A stretch of 56,986 nt of DNA from Welwitschia mirabilis (taxonomy: Eukaryota > Gnetophyta > Gnetopsida > Welwitschiales): contig JBOZIK010000001.1 of assembly GCA_051453625.1 (NCBI GenBank), positions 20,797,769 through 20,854,754 of the forward strand, read 5' to 3'. Below, one piece after another: positions 1 through 12,790 of this stretch. A program made the position numbers and the translations under genes. The notes beneath the pieces were generated by a model that was given only the letters and a program-made list of their open reading frames with translations, had not been told where the DNA came from and ran no database searches. Each line of letters starts with the position of its first letter. The first letter of the stretch is position 1.

Positions 1-1790
1 ATGAATTTAAAACCAAAATAAGCTTTTAATGATCTATGTTTTTTGTGTGTTTCCAACTTATGTAAATGTTCAGTTCTATTTTAATTTTTTATTTCTATTA
101 AAATTTTTATGAAAATTAAAAACATTTAGGTTTATTTTCCTAGGTTGCATTTTTATAAAACACAATTGTTTCAGGTCTTTGAAAAAATTTTCTTAGACCC
201 TATAACTAGAAACGCTTTACACTAACTAAGTAAATCCTTTGTCTTTTTTCTCAACCTTTTTGCTCAACTACACTGGTGCAGGCATCTTTCCTAACTAGTG
301 CCACCGTGTTCTTGCTTCAAGGCCTCTATACCTTGGACATATACATCCTAGGACCTCTTTAATCTATTTTAATTTATAGGCTCCCTCTAAAACCATGAAA
401 AATATAGAAAATGTGAATCTTTGGCCCAAATCATAATGTCTTTTTTTGATCATTTGATAATTATTTGGGTGAATTACATATTTTAAACACCTTTTAATCT
501 AAATCCTATCTATCCTTATAGTTTTTAGAACAATCAACAACCTAAACAAACCATAGAAGACTTTATCTAATGTAGACAAACCTTTAAATAGTTTCCTCAA
601 TCTCATCCATATCATGATTAACCTCCTGATAACTTTGAATTTCAAAATCCTAATGCTAACTTACAAGAGTTTTATTTTACACCTTCCTTTATCCCTTATG
701 ATTCGTACCCTTTACCATGTACTTATATTCATCATACTTTGATCCATACCTATCATCTCACTTCCCATATCCTTTATCCATCAATCAATACCCATAATCT
801 TTATACATCCAATAAACCAATTCACCTTCCTTTAAGGATACTTTTCAAAAATTTCTAGAAGATGATTCTGAATCTTCTTCTAATACACTTTATATCCTTG
901 CTCAATCTTTGGAATAATTCATTACAAAAATCACTAAAATCCTTAAGCAAATTCTTCAACAAATGGCTAAAACTAATGATCAAATCCTTAAAGTTCTTAT
1001 TCAATAAAAAGAAGTGGAAAACCTTCCTACATTCTATTAAACTATAAGCTTGAAAAATTTTAAAGAGAATAATGAAATTAGAATCTATGAGAACAAAACC
1101 ATATCCCTTAGGAATAAAGAAGAAAACCTTGAAGAAGCCCATGATGAAACCAACGATAACATCCAAGAGGAGCTTGAGTTTAGACATGCCTTAAAGGATG
1201 AACAACAAAGTGCTTTTAAATTGTATGTTGGAGTAGAATTATATACATAAGATGATAATGAATCTATATTAAGTAAGCAAACATTTAAATGAGAATGAAA
1301 CTTGAATACTACATAAGAGAGGATGAATCCATAGGTAATATAAGTGAAAAAAATGACATTGACTTCTTTGAACCTTAACCTATGTCGTCTAGGCAATTGT
1401 GCAAGGGAGAATCTTATAAAAACTTTAATGAAATGGAGAATATTAGTCAAGATCCTAATCATAATCTAACCTTTGAGAAATCCTTTTCTCAACAGCATCT
1501 TGAGCCAATTATACCATTTGCATCTTTACCTTATAAGCAAGACTTAAACCTTAATGAGAAAGATAAATCATCTTCACATTTGGAACCATCTTCTAATACT
1601 TATCTTAATAATCATTTTCCTTCTTCCATGGTTTCCAATTTACCATTATCTTTACCTAAAAATAATGTCTTGCTTGAGTTGTTAAGTAAACAAAAACATA
1701 CTAAGAATTAGGAGACTTTTGATTTTTAACAAATTAATTTTACTGCTAGTGTTAATATTCTTTTAATTTTTATAGATTCATTCATAAATG
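1..1790 (+). mobile_element. Detached internal-region copy of element C family
   Basis: This stretch aligns by eye, in the same order, with 5930-7677. Shared landmarks include a T-rich leader, a block with Pro/Tyr/Phe-rich coding flavour, a Lys/Asn-rich block (compare 960-1040 with 6860-6935), and an almost identical end (1740-1790 against 7628-7677). Read through stop codons on the plus strand it suggests one acidic and Asn/Lys-rich protein that I do not recognise as a standard Gag. No LTR is visible on its left because the window starts inside it, and a gap ends it on the right. It is probably a fragment of a second, non-autonomous LTR retrotransposon. The repeat relationship is well supported; the protein identity is unknown. 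Confidence 0.65.
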
Positions 1791-1890
1791 NNNNNNNNNN
1801 NNNNNNNNNNNNNNNNNNNNNNNNNNNNNNNNNNNNNNNNNNNNNNNNNNNNNNNNNNNNNNNNNNNNNNNNNNNNNNNNNNNNNNNNNN
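1791..1890. other. Assembly gap (100 N)
   Basis: Run of 100 N, probably a gap of arbitrary length. The left flank is the end of the element C-like internal copy; the right flank is unrelated to what follows the matching position at 7677. The gap may therefore hide an insertion or be a scaffold join. Confidence 0.95.
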
Positions 1891-2171
1891 ACTTAAGTAA
1901 CAACAATGAGACATTAGCAGTAATTAAAGCATTCTATAACATGATAGCAGTTTTGATAAAAATAATAACTCTACACATTAACCACCTTTACTCAAAATAA
2001 TTTCAAATTCATATCCATACTCATTGAAATTTTTCAAAACAGGCAATGCATAAGCCAAAGCATAAAATAATATTCATGAAACTATTAGAAATAAAAGAAA
2101 AAATTCAAGATTTTGCATGAATTATTAGCCTTAAAATATTTAATCTTAAGTTTTAAAATTTGGGATGTGAC
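1891..2171 (-). mobile_element. Possible gypsy LTR end, minus strand
   Basis: Read on the minus strand from 2171, the sequence opens with TGTCACATCCCAAATTTT, the style of start seen in plant gypsy (chromovirus-like) LTRs. A related start lies on the plus strand at 27404. The LTR would run left into the gap, so only its first part is visible. No partner LTR was found nearby, so this is a tentative call. Confidence 0.35.
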
Positions 2172-4128
2172 ATCTGTAATCATCAGTATTGCATCCAAAC
2201 CTATAAAAATGTTCTACAAAAGCACTCAAAATACACCATCAAATTCCTATAAATTTGAATCCAAAAATTAAGCCAATACATCTTCTTGATAGATAGGACC
2301 CTGATTTGAAACTCATCATCTCTCTAAAATGCCATCATAACCTTTTATCATATCAAAATATACCACACTTAAATTTCATCCAAAACGTTTTACCGATTTT
2401 TTATTAAAGAAATACTAAAATGATAAAATCATTTAAAACATATCTTAAAAAGACATATCATTATTATATTAAAGCAATAAGAACTAGGTAAAACTATTAC
2501 AAGTGATATAAAATAATCATCATTAATAATATCCTTATAAGAGTATGTAGGAAACTACTATATGGAGATAAAAATACCTACACATATGATAACATTGAAA
2601 CCTACCTAACTACTATGGGTTAAACTCAAAGATACTACTTATCACTTTTTACACAAGGAAAAACTAACATTTGTAACACCTTTAATATTAGATTTTATGG
2701 TTATCATCTGGGCCTCATACTGAGAAACTAGTAATCATAAAAACGCATTTTGTTCCTTAAATTTAGCCACTAATAATTCATTAAAAGGTATAGTATTAGG
2801 CTTATAACCCTTTTTTAAAGGATATTTTGGTTATCTTGGTGATGGTAACATAGGCGTATAGAGTTATTAATTTAATTTAAAGATTTCTTGTCAATGCTTA
2901 AACTAAGATAGTAAGTATTCTTAGTGAAAATAGTTAATCTCCTTACTTTGGTTACTTATCAAGATTTGAGAATTAACAAAGCTAGGTAAAACATGATACT
3001 TAAGTCACTTCCTCTTCTTGTTGTCATTTAAGGCTTTTCACTTATCCATAAGAAACTTAATATCTTTTATAACCTAGTATCTCATAAAAATACATAATTT
3101 TAATTAACATTAAAAAATAATAGATATAACCATATGAATGAAAAAAATATGTATTGCATTAGTATTTGGTCGAATCATTAGTCAACCTATAACAAGCAAC
3201 CATACTTATGTATCCTAGTCTAGAGGAACATAAACCACATGTAGTTCTATTCTGAATCTTTTCTATGTTACCATTAATACACATTAGTTCACAATAGGTT
3301 TAGATGATTCATAGTAGTAAGAAATTAAGAAAATAACACATAAATCCATAGAATACATCATATAATATATGTGTCCATGGTGAGAAATATAAAATATAAA
3401 AAATAACCAATAAAATCTCATAAAGCTCTAGTCTAATAATTCATTGGCCACTACAATGTCATTAATCACTAATCTTAGAGGTTAATATGTTAGTAATACC
3501 AAGGCCACCTAGCCAATATCTTGACCACACATGGGTCATGTAAACTAATCTCATACAATACAACTATCAGATATAACCTTTTACTAGAAAATTGCATGAC
3601 TTCTTATTATGAATATTAAATAGGAATATACATCTTCACAATCATATATTATGTATAATTTCCTTTTCTACGAGGCCTTCTCATCACTAGGCAAAAAATG
3701 ACCTCTCAGTCATCTAATAGATCTTTCACTAGTCAAACATTCATAAGAACATGTCATTAATTAATTACATATGCTTTCTTCTTAATAGACTCCATATTAC
3801 TCAAGGTTAATCATGACCTCTAAGCCATTCCATCATAAATTATTCATATATGTCTTTTACAAAGGCTAAGACATATTAAACTTCTTCTTTTACAACATCA
3901 TATAGTAAATATAGAGATAGATAATGTCTATCAGATATAAATATTTAATTTATACATTTGAATGCCATTGAATCAAAAATATAGATTAATTGAAATCTAG
4001 AATAGATGAATGACAACCAATGATGCAAATCATAAGTAAAAATATCTTACAAAAATCTGACTTATCATTATTGGTATGCTTAGAGTATCAATCTCTAATT
4101 AGGTATTAATCCTATATAATAGACTATT
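2172..4128. other. Unassigned AT-rich intergenic stretch
   Basis: No open frame of useful length and no family motif on either strand. Scattered phrases around 3470-3850 look like old LTR sequence, but no terminus, primer site or second copy was found in the window. Confidence 0.5.
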
Positions 4129-5571
4129 TACATGTAAAAGTTAATATTCTAAGAAAGAATAATTAATTAGTTTAGCATAAGAAAAAATATTTAATTCAAT
4201 AACTTATCATAAAATAATGTATTTTACCATTTTATTAGATTTTAATGCAAATATGATATTTCCCCTAGCATTTGCAATTTATTCTTTGGATTTTAGAAAA
4301 CACTACAAAACTTGAAGGAATCCCAGCAAATAACTTGATGCCACTAGCTAGAGCTACTAATGTCATTAGCTTTCTAAGGAAAAATATGATTATATTCAAA
4401 TTCCTACAATAATTTGAGGAGTTCATCATAATTAATGTATGGGCTAAGAAGTAATCCAAAATAAATCTTCAAATCTAACAATACATTATAGAAGTATAAG
4501 ATGATACATCATGATGACATGTCATAGTAATGAGGATGATTAATTTAAAGAAACATGACATGGTATCTATTGGAATCTACATCATCAATTAAAGGAATGT
4601 CATTGCCATGTTTGCATAAGAGTACAAAGAGTCTTTCTTTTTGGCTACATGCTAAGAATTATAACTTCCTCCTTAATAAACTATTTAATGTAACCCATCA
4701 TGTAATTGTCCACCAATCACTCACCTAACATAAACATGATAAAGATCTTCAAGCCTTTTCTTATCTATAAAAGGGCCTTGATCCCTCATTGTAATGGATG
4801 TTTTGGTTAGTTAATATAATAAATAATTAGAACTCTAGGAAATCATGGTATTCTGATCATCTTTCTTAGAGGTAAACTATTCCAAGGCTAGTTGAGGAGC
4901 CCTTCATGTTTACCTCTTTTATTTGATGTCATGTATATTTTCAAATTTTAATACAAGAATTAGTTTTCTTACTTTCATTATTAATGCATAGTTCATTTGG
5001 TATTAGTAATCCTCAGGTAAAGATAGTTATTAAGTAGATTCCATTATTTCATTATTAATGATCATCCATTTGCTATTATCAATCTTAGTATGAACCTATT
5101 TTATTATTAAGTTCTTTTACACCAAGTAAGTTATTTGAGATTACTTCTAACATCTTGTAGTTACTATTGTTTAATGAATCTTGTAAACATTTTTTTCATA
5201 ATTTTTAGGCTCATAAAGGATTATGAAGAACCAATTAGATTAGATAACTAACCAAAACTCATGTGGTGAATGAGATTATGCCTTCATATCAAGACTTAAT
5301 GACTTGATGATTTTAGTTATGTTTTAGGATATAAGAATCAATAGAGAAATGTGGAGTATTAAATAAATTTCTAGACCTTTGAAGCACTTCATTTTCTTAT
5401 GACATCCACTAAAGATCAATTTTATCTCAAACTATGATTTCTACTTTTATTTGACTTTTCATTATAAGTTAGAATAATTGTGTTACACTTGACTAGGTTA
5501 CTACATATATCTCCATGAAAGAACGATACTATGTTATTACCTAGTTAATTTAGTTCAATGCTATACATGCA
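4129..5571 (+). mobile_element. 5' LTR of element C (Ty3/gypsy)
   Basis: This block is collinear with 9348-10652. Matching landmarks are the CATGTAAAA start, CCCCT near 4262, the block with 'TTTGGCTACATGCTAA' (about 4641 and 9856), a TATA box, and the GAACGAT stretch near the end. The 3' edge is set by the primer site that follows at 5579. Divergence between the two LTRs is large, with many transitions and small indels, so the insertion is old. Boundaries are good to perhaps 10 bp on the left and a few bp on the right. Confidence 0.75.
4765..4773 (+). promoter_or_regulatory. LTR TATA box (element C, 5' LTR)
   Basis: CTATAAAAG followed by GGCC, at the same relative place as CTATAAAAAG in the partner LTR at 9974. 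It is the likely U3/R promoter of the element. Confidence 0.65.
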
Positions 5572-5578
5572 TACGATT

Positions 5579-5597
5579 TTAACATTATTACTAGGAA
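5579..5597 (+). other. Degraded tRNA-Asp primer binding site (element C)
   Basis: TTAACATTATTACTAGGAA sits just inside the 5' LTR. Aligned to the usual plant gypsy site TTGGCGCCGTTGCCGGGGA it differs at 10 of 19 places, and all ten differences are G-to-A or C-to-T. The following 'AATATTAACATAGTAGC' also fits the normal downstream context of such sites. Confidence 0.7.
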
Positions 5598-5929
5598 TAT
5601 TAACATAGTAGCTTTTCAAGAGTGCATGATTTTCTTCTTGTAATTTTTTTAGTTAGTCTTCATTTTTCAAATGGTGGGTACTCATTCTTTTTCTATGATA
5701 CCTGAACTAGTCCATTTCTCTTTTATTTCTGTGCCTTCTTTTACTTCCAATGATGAACACTAGTTATTTTATAGTAAAACCCAAACTAATTTAAAATGTT
5801 GAGTTTNNNNNNNNNNGTACTAGTTGAAATTTTATTTTTTACATCTAATATTTCATGTTATAGGTCTAATGACGTTTTTACAAGTGTAACAAAACCCAAG
5901 ATTGTGAATTAGAAAAAAATAAACTTTAA

Positions 5930-7677
5930 TAATTTGTTTTGTGTGTTTTATATTTTTATGTTTTCTGTAAATTTTTATAAATTTTTAAATTATTTTATTT
6001 TTATTTATCTTTAAAAAATTAAAAATGTATAGGGTTATTTTCTAAGATTTTTTTGTGATAATTTGTTCATTTTTATTAATTGTTTTTATTCTTTTCTCCA
6101 TTTATTTTTTATACCCTATAATGTGAATCATTTTATACAGTTAAGTACTTGTTGTATCTCTTCTTTTTACCCATTTCCCAAAAAAGAAAATAGCATTTCT
6201 AGGTTTTTCATGAGTTTTTCTAACTCAAATTTTGCATTTAACTCTCTCAAAATTTTAAAAACCTTTATAATATTAGGACTTCTATGAAAATTCAAAATGT
6301 TAGGAAAACATGACCATTTATTAAATGTTTTAGACCATTTTTTGAAAGTTCAACATGAGTTGGGCATTTAATTCATTTTAAATACCTTTTGAACTACAAA
6401 CTATATATCCCTATAGTTTTCAAAGCCTAAATTAATTGTAGGAGACTTCATTTAATCTAAACAAGCTCTAGAAAACTAACTCTAAGGTAATTCATACCAT
6501 TCACAATCACAAAATATTTTTGATACTAAACAAGCCTTTGGAAAGTATCTCTAACCTCATCCATACATAGATCAACATCTTTATAATGTTGAATTTTAAA
6601 ATCCATTTATTGAATAATAGAATTTTAGTCCCATGCCTTGCATCATACATTAGAATTCTTATTATTTATTTTCATTTTCATATTAATACCCATCAACTTC
6701 CTACACTCAACAAACCACCTTACCTTTCTTTAGAGATACCTTTCAAATATTTTAAGAAGATGCTTTCAACATGCTTTGATTCCCTTTACAATATTTGAAA
6801 AAAACCACTAATAAAACTAAGGAAAATATTGAATAAATCCTTCAACAAATAGTCCAAACTAATGATCAAATCCTTAGGAATATTAACAAATAACAAAAAG
6901 AAGGAAACCTTTCTACATTCCATGAACCTAAGAGCCTTGCAAACTTTAAAGGAATTAATGAGACTAAAATCAATAAGACCCAAATCATATCCATTAGAAA
7001 TGAGGAGTAAACCCAAAAAGAGTTCCATGAAAAAGCCTATAAAAAGAGACAAAAATACTTTAAGTTTAGAAATCCCTTAGAGAGTGAACAATAATGTTCA
7101 AATAGGCTATGCTTTAAAGTAGGATTAAATACATCTCATGATGATCAATCAATAGAGATTAAGTAACTATTTAAGAAAGATGATAAATTAGAGAGCTACA
7201 CAATAAAAGATGAATTAATAAGTGACATTAACAAAATAGACAATATTTAAAATGAATCTATCTTTAAATCACAACCATTCTCACTTGAGTAGCCACTAGA
7301 GAAAGAATATCCTAGCAACCCTACTAAAGAAAAGAACATTAGCTAAGAGACTGTTCATAATCCATCCTTTGAAAAATCTTATCTTTTTCTTAAGAAAAGC
7401 TAATCATGTCACTATATTCTAAGTAAGGATTAAATGCCAATGATGAAAATAAACCTTCTATACATTTTAAATAATTTTTTAATACTTTTTTTTAATGATC
7501 ATTCATGTTCCCCAATAGTTTTAAATTCATTTTTATCTTCACCCCAAAATTATTTCTTGCATGCATTGTTAAACAAATAAAAACAGGCTAAATTATAGAT
7601 AATTTTTTATTTAGAACACATTAATTTTATTACTAGTGTTAATATTCTTTTAATTTTTATAGATTCATTCATAAATG
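5930..7677 (+). pseudogene. Unrecognised decayed coding block of element C
   Basis: This is the second copy of the block at 1-1790. Read on the plus strand with stops ignored, both copies give short matching peptides, for example K-x-N-D-Q-I-L in the older wording and a longer open part at 6862-7080 rich in Lys, Ser and Glu. Conservation of peptides between two copies suggests a protein once encoded here. I do not recognise a zinc knuckle, a protease or a membrane segment. It may be an unusual gag or an extra ORF. Function unknown; stops and small indels rule out expression of a full protein now. Confidence 0.4.
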
Positions 7678-7982
7678 TTTATAGGAATTTGTTCTCTTGT
7701 TTAAATGCTCTACATAATTTTGATTCATCATTTAACTTTGGCATTCCTCATTTTGAACTTTCATGCATGCAATAACTTGTGAAAGGTCTTGAAAATTTTT
7801 TATCTTCCTTGTGTGATTTTAAAGTAGGACTTTCTTTTAAAATAAATCTTTATTTTAGAATAAATTTTTCTTTTATAATAGATTTTTTTAAAAGTTAAAA
7901 AGGTTAAAAAATTTTCTGCTTTATGTCATTTCATGCCTCAAACAGCCCAAGCACTTTCATTTGTATAATCATAGACTTAAAC

Positions 7983-8026
7983 AAACATTTTCATGTATGA
8001 ATTCAAACATTTTCATGTATGAATTC
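7983..8026 (+). repeat. Perfect 22-bp tandem duplication
   Basis: AAACATTTTCATGTATGAATTC occurs twice back to back with no mismatch. Since the surrounding element is heavily diverged, this duplication is recent relative to the element. Confidence 0.9.
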
Positions 8027-9324
8027 CAAAATATCATTCACTTCACTAAATAAATCATCATCGCCTTAAAATCCACTTCTCATCCGTTTCATTTCATTTC
8101 ACCTAATAAATTTTAGAGATCACCCTCCCTTTACATCCATATATAGGTTTGTAAGATTAGATGATTTTAGTTAATGGCCCTTTATTAGAATAGACCATTA
8201 ATAAGTAACTGCTTTATCATTTCAAACTAGGTAGAATTTAAGATTACCTATAGTTTTTCAAGAAAATATTTTTAATTATTTTTGAATTAACTTATTAAGA
8301 TTTAGTTTTACTTAAGGTATCCTAAATGTAATGAATTAAGATGGAGTCTACTTTTCATCCTAAGTAAATTATTTTTTGAAGCATTTTATGGGGAGTAGAA
8401 TTATCTTGATTAGGATAATTAGCCAATGATCCCTTTATGTGTACAAAAATGTATTAGCTATGAGAAGAATGATTAAAAATAAAATAAAAATGTCTCCTAT
8501 CCAAAAGCACATTATTTAGTGATTATTAAAAATTAAGTTTAGTTAACTGCATCGGGGCTATGGATGCTCATGGGTAATGTGGCTCTAACAATTTAATTTA
8601 TGACATGTTCAACTACAAGTGTGGCTATAAATGCTTGACAGAAATGTAGAACTAATTCCTTCATTATCCATATGCTTAACTCTGTTGGAAGAGATGTATA
8701 ACATCAATACACAATTAGATCATAATACTTAAAAAAAGCATGATTGTAGAAAAAGATAAATTAGAATGAAAAAGGTGGAATTGGAAGATGCTTTTTGTGA
8801 TTAATTCCTTTAACCTATGTACTATAGAATTTGCTTAACTAATTTTTTATTACTTGTAGGTTTACTTAAAGTATATCTTATTTGTTTGATATTGTGATAC
8901 GTTTAAATTTCAAATAAAATTTGAGAAATTTTCAGTAAATGTGGTCATTAACTAAGTTATTCTATCTTTTGAAATTTATGAATTGATGAATTTCCATTAG
9001 CTTTCTAGTTTTGTTCTCTTATAGATTATAATGTGGTTTTTCCTAAATGCATTCTTCATTATCATGCACTAGCCTTTTGTAAAATAACTTATTCTCAAAA
9101 GCCTTATAAAATCTTCTATCTTTTAACTTTGAGGATAAAGTTTAATTTTGGTTAGGTAGTATGACATTCCATTTTACTGAATTTTTTTATTTTAATGCCT
9201 AATTTTTAAAAAAATTGATCAAAAATTTTTTAAAATATCATATCATTCCCTTACTTACCATTTTTGCTTAATCAGTTTTTTTATGTCACCATTTCTTCAT
9301 CATCTTTTTGCTAAGAGACTAGCA

Positions 9325-9347
9325 AAAGAATGGGTAGGAGGTGTTTT
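9325..9347 (+). other. Polypurine tract of element C
   Basis: The purine-rich run AAAGAATGGGTAGGAGGTG lies directly before the 3' LTR start (TGCATGTAAA), where plus-strand priming is expected. Confidence 0.5.
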
Positions 9348-10652
9348 TGCATGTAAAAATTAACATTATATGCAAGTTTAAATGATTAATTAACATAGGG
9401 AGAAACATTAAAATGCATTATTTTATCACATATTAATCTTTTATGTTGTCTTTAATGTTTTTCATCATATTATGAACTTTCCCCTTAATGTGAGCAGTTT
9501 TGTTGCTAGCTTTTATAAAACTTTACAGAATCTTACAATAATCTCACAAACAATGCTAGTGTCATTGTCCATAACTACTCACATCATTGGCCTTTTGAGT
9601 TATAATGCTTTAAATCTTACATTCCTACATTAATTGGGAAATTATATTATAATTAACTTACGAACTAAGTCAGAAATAAATTAGAGTTAACAACAACACA
9701 TAGTAAAAGTACAAATTGACACATTACAGCAACATGTGACAAAACGAAGATGATTGAGATAAAGATACATGACATGGCATCCATTGGAAGCATCATCAGT
9801 AGTTAAAAAACATGTTATCAGCATGTTTACACTTGAAGATAAAGGAATCCTCTTTTTGGCTACATGCTAAACATATTTATAACTCCCTTCCTATGTAACT
9901 ATCCTTAAGTAACCTCCATTATGTAATTGGTAGATCACTCAATCATGATGTAACTCTCTGAGCCTTCCCTCATCTATAAAAAGGTCTTGAATCCTCACTT
10001 ATAAGAATCTTTTGGTCAGCTTAACTTGGGAAATACCTAGAGGCTAGGACATTTTGGTGCTCTAATACTCTTTCTTAGGGGGGACTGATTCAAGGCTAGT
10101 TGAGGAGTTCTTCTTTTTCACCTCCTCCATTTAATGTAATGTATACTTTATTTCAAATTTTAATATAGAACTAGTTTTAACCCTTCATTATTATTATGCA
10201 ATTTATTTGGCATTAACAATATTTAAGTAGGACTAGTTCTAGAATTATTTTAAAGCCTTTCATTGTTATTGTACATTAATTTGGCATTGGAAATACTTAG
10301 TTAATACTAGTTTTAAGTGTATTTTATTCTTTTATTATTATTACACAATTATTTGGCATTAGCAATTTTTAGGTGAAGCTCACTTGATCTTCAAGTTTTA
10401 GGATATAAAAATCATTAGAGCAAAGGAGGAGAGTTGGATGAATTGCTAGATTCTTGGAGCATTTCTATTTTCTTACATCTTCTACCAAATGTCACTTGTT
10501 TATCAACTTTAGATTCTTCTTTTATTAGAGTTTTCATTATGAGTTGTAATTCATCTTATATCTTTTAATTAAATTTATCACATATATCCCTATCGAAGAA
10601 CGATTTTGATTGTAAACTCAGATAAATCTGAATCACTAAAAAGCTATGATCA
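9348..10652 (+). mobile_element. 3' LTR of element C
   Basis: Partner of 4129-5571, in the same orientation and with the same landmark order. It ends near a CA at 10651-10652, aligned with the CA at 5570-5571 of the 5' copy. Immediately after it the sequence becomes homologous to the interior of element A, so C abuts or was inserted into element B. A target duplication was not established because the left edge is uncertain. Confidence 0.7.
9974..9983 (+). promoter_or_regulatory. LTR TATA box (element C, 3' LTR)
   Basis: CTATAAAAAG, positionally equivalent to 4765-4773 in the partner LTR. Confidence 0.6.
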
Positions 10653-11139
10653 ATAGATAATGATTGAAGTTATATCAATCACTTGATGATTGTTATTATA
10701 CTATGGTTATGATTGAAGTAATTGACTTAGATGATCCTCTTACCCAAGGGGATGTCTTTTCTTTATCATTATCTAAGTATCTTCTTAGCCAAATTCGTTG
10801 GTTAAATTATCTTAATATTAAATCATCTACTAAAGTGGTTTTTTATTAGATTTTATATAAGTTTTCATAAAAGTAATTCTTTACTTTGGGTGTTTAGAAT
10901 AATAAAGATTGGATTTCAGCGAATCTAAGACATTCTGATGTCTATGAACTTCAATTTCTATGATAATTTTTATCTAAGTATTAGCTGTATCAAGTCAGAT
11001 GCTAAACTGTAACTTTATACTTAGTTAATTTATTATTTCAATGATCCATCAATGTTTCAAAAAGGAAACCATAGCTAATCTTATAGAGGTAAAAAACCCA
11101 AAAAAAAAGAGAAGGGCTTGGGATAAAATAAAATTTTCA

Positions 11140-11330
11140 AATAAATTCTATGATGTCCCACCACAAGCATATTAGGGTAAATGTTCTTAAAAGAACCTTT
11201 AGCAATATGATATGGTAGCTATAATAACTCCATCAATGAGTTAATTGGCCATGATCTAATTTCAACTTGTAAGTTCTTACTTTTATGGTAGCGGCTGCAC
11301 TCCTCTCATCATGATGAATGGTATTATGTA
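11140..11330 (+). repeat. Conserved post-protease block, copy 1
   Basis: Contains 'AATATGATATGGTAGCTATA', a 'TTGGCCATG' core, and 'CACTCCTCTCATCATG'. The same phrases recur at 21880-22060 and 22280-22380. Preservation of this short block, better than that of its surroundings, hints at a cis-acting role or a short coding segment, but no frame is obvious. Confidence 0.6.
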
Positions 11331-12204
11331 ATGCCTTATTAACTTAATTTCCACAACTCCGAAGCCACAACTCTATGAGCATGATAGAACATATTGATTA
11401 GTGGATGATATATTAGTAAGGTTTCATTATTTCTTTAAAAAATAATTGGATTGATTTTAGTCTTGATGTTACAATAATACTTTACATAATAATTAGTTGA
11501 TATTTCTAAAATTATTTTTTTAGCACATGAAGCTTATTATATTTTAGTAGTTAATCATGCATCTTTACTACCAAGTAGTTCTACGATGAATACCATTGAG
11601 TCTAAGTGAGGTTAGTATTTAGAGAAAACTAGTTAATCTTCTTCATATAGCTTTATGTCTAATTGTATTTTCATCTTTTTAAGTGTTTTTAATTACATGT
11701 ATCAAAGTCATTTTTTGCATCTTACTCTTATCTTAATAGGATGTACAAATTTTTAGCTTATCTTTATCTCTAGTTCTTTGACCTTGTCCTAACCATACTC
11801 TTGCTTTCATCATTGATTGTCAATTTTATCTCCATCTTAATTTTTACCTTATTCAATGTGATCACATTACTTTTTTTTAAATTTTTTAACTATGTTTTTT
11901 TGCTTTGTTTTCCTACTTATTTTATATTCCTTAATACTTTAACTTGTTTCTTTTAATTGTGACATGTAAACTTAATTAAAGTTCTAGACAAATTTCTTTA
12001 CTTCATTAGGGAAGAATTTGTAGAAAGCATAGATCTGAATTTAATACATATCTTTCTTATGATGTTTAATTGGAATATCTTTTTGATATGCACTCTACAT
12101 TTGATAATGTAAGATCCCTTATGATTAATTATTATGTTTCATCCTTTTTTCAATTTGATTTGCTTCTCTTCTTTTCCACTTTCTTTGTCAAGGACTGAGA
12201 ACAC

Positions 12205-12218
12205 TTAGTAGAGGGCTA
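12205..12218 (+). other. Polypurine tract of element B
   Basis: TTAGTAGAGGGCTA directly precedes TGTTG. The corresponding site in element A is TAAGTGGGGGACTA before TGTTG at 23280, and the 'AGGGACTGA'-type wording upstream also matches (AAGGACTGAG here). Confidence 0.65.
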
Positions 12219-12611
12219 TGTTGTGAGTCAAATTGGAAGAATTTAACATCATGTTTAGAGTATGTTTTAGTTCTATTTGAGCAGGTTTTTGATCAATTGA
12301 AAATAAAGGTGAACTAGCGATTATGATGAATGGAACAGATAGTTTTCCAACATTTATAACCATTTATGGACAATTTTCAAAACATGTTCCATTCAAGATA
12401 GAGTTCTAACATCCAGATGATGAGATAACAATGGAATCTCATGTTATTGAAATGTTTCAACTATTATTGCAATGCTCGATAGGGGTCAATATGATCAATT
12501 TGGATGCTCATGGAGTTGTTTCTAATGCTTTAGTACTTGAGAAGTCAATCTTAAACTAAGGCATAATGACTAGATATAATTTGGATGAGAAAAGCATATC
12601 ATTTAGAGCAA

Positions 12612-12790
12612 GTTACTATAGTAACATTATTGTAGCAAGGTTACCATAGCAAGTATTATAGTAGTTACTGTAGTTGCTATTAACCTATTCATCTAACCCC
12701 AACCAAGATAACAAGTACTATAGCAAAGTACTATAGTAGGTTACTATAGGAGGTCACTATAGTAGTTACTATAACAGTTACTATAGTTTT
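12612..12790. repeat. Cluster of palindromic TACTATAGTA-type repeats
   Basis: A perfect 14-bp palindrome, GTTACTATAGTAAC, stands at 12612-12625. Variants of TTACTATAG or GTACTATAG(TA) recur about eight times to 12786, some in near-tandem arrangement. The cluster lies in the U3 part of the element B LTR and is absent from the element A LTRs. Confidence 0.8.

Larger units (their letters stand above)
5598..9324 (+). mobile_element. Internal region of element C, no polymerase
   Basis: About 3.7 kb between primer site and polypurine tract, with a 10-N gap at 5807-5816. I could not find RT, RNase H, integrase or protease motifs on either strand, and the length is too short for a full gypsy pol. 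The part 5930-7677 is shared with 1-1790. The rest (7678-9324) is AT-rich with no recognisable coding. The element looks non-autonomous and would have depended on another gypsy element for replication proteins. A very decayed gag cannot be excluded. Confidence 0.6.
10653..12218 (+). mobile_element. 3' internal part of element B (relative of element A)
   Basis: From about 10680 this aligns with 21450-23279 of element A. The landmarks are ATTATCTAAGT followed by CTTCTTAGCC and TTGGTTAAAT (10770 and 21530), the A-rich run before the conserved block (11095 and 21855), and the conserved block itself (about 11140-11330 against 21880-22060). Two copies sharing exactly this arrangement, with no RT or integrase, suggests the family lacked pol before both insertions. 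The 5' part of B (gag, protease, 5' LTR) is not present; element C lies there instead. Confidence 0.6.

Noticed and set aside
855-1462. Minus-strand open frames in the left-end repeat
   Set aside because: The peptides conserved between the two copies of this repeat are on the plus strand; the minus frames are shadows.
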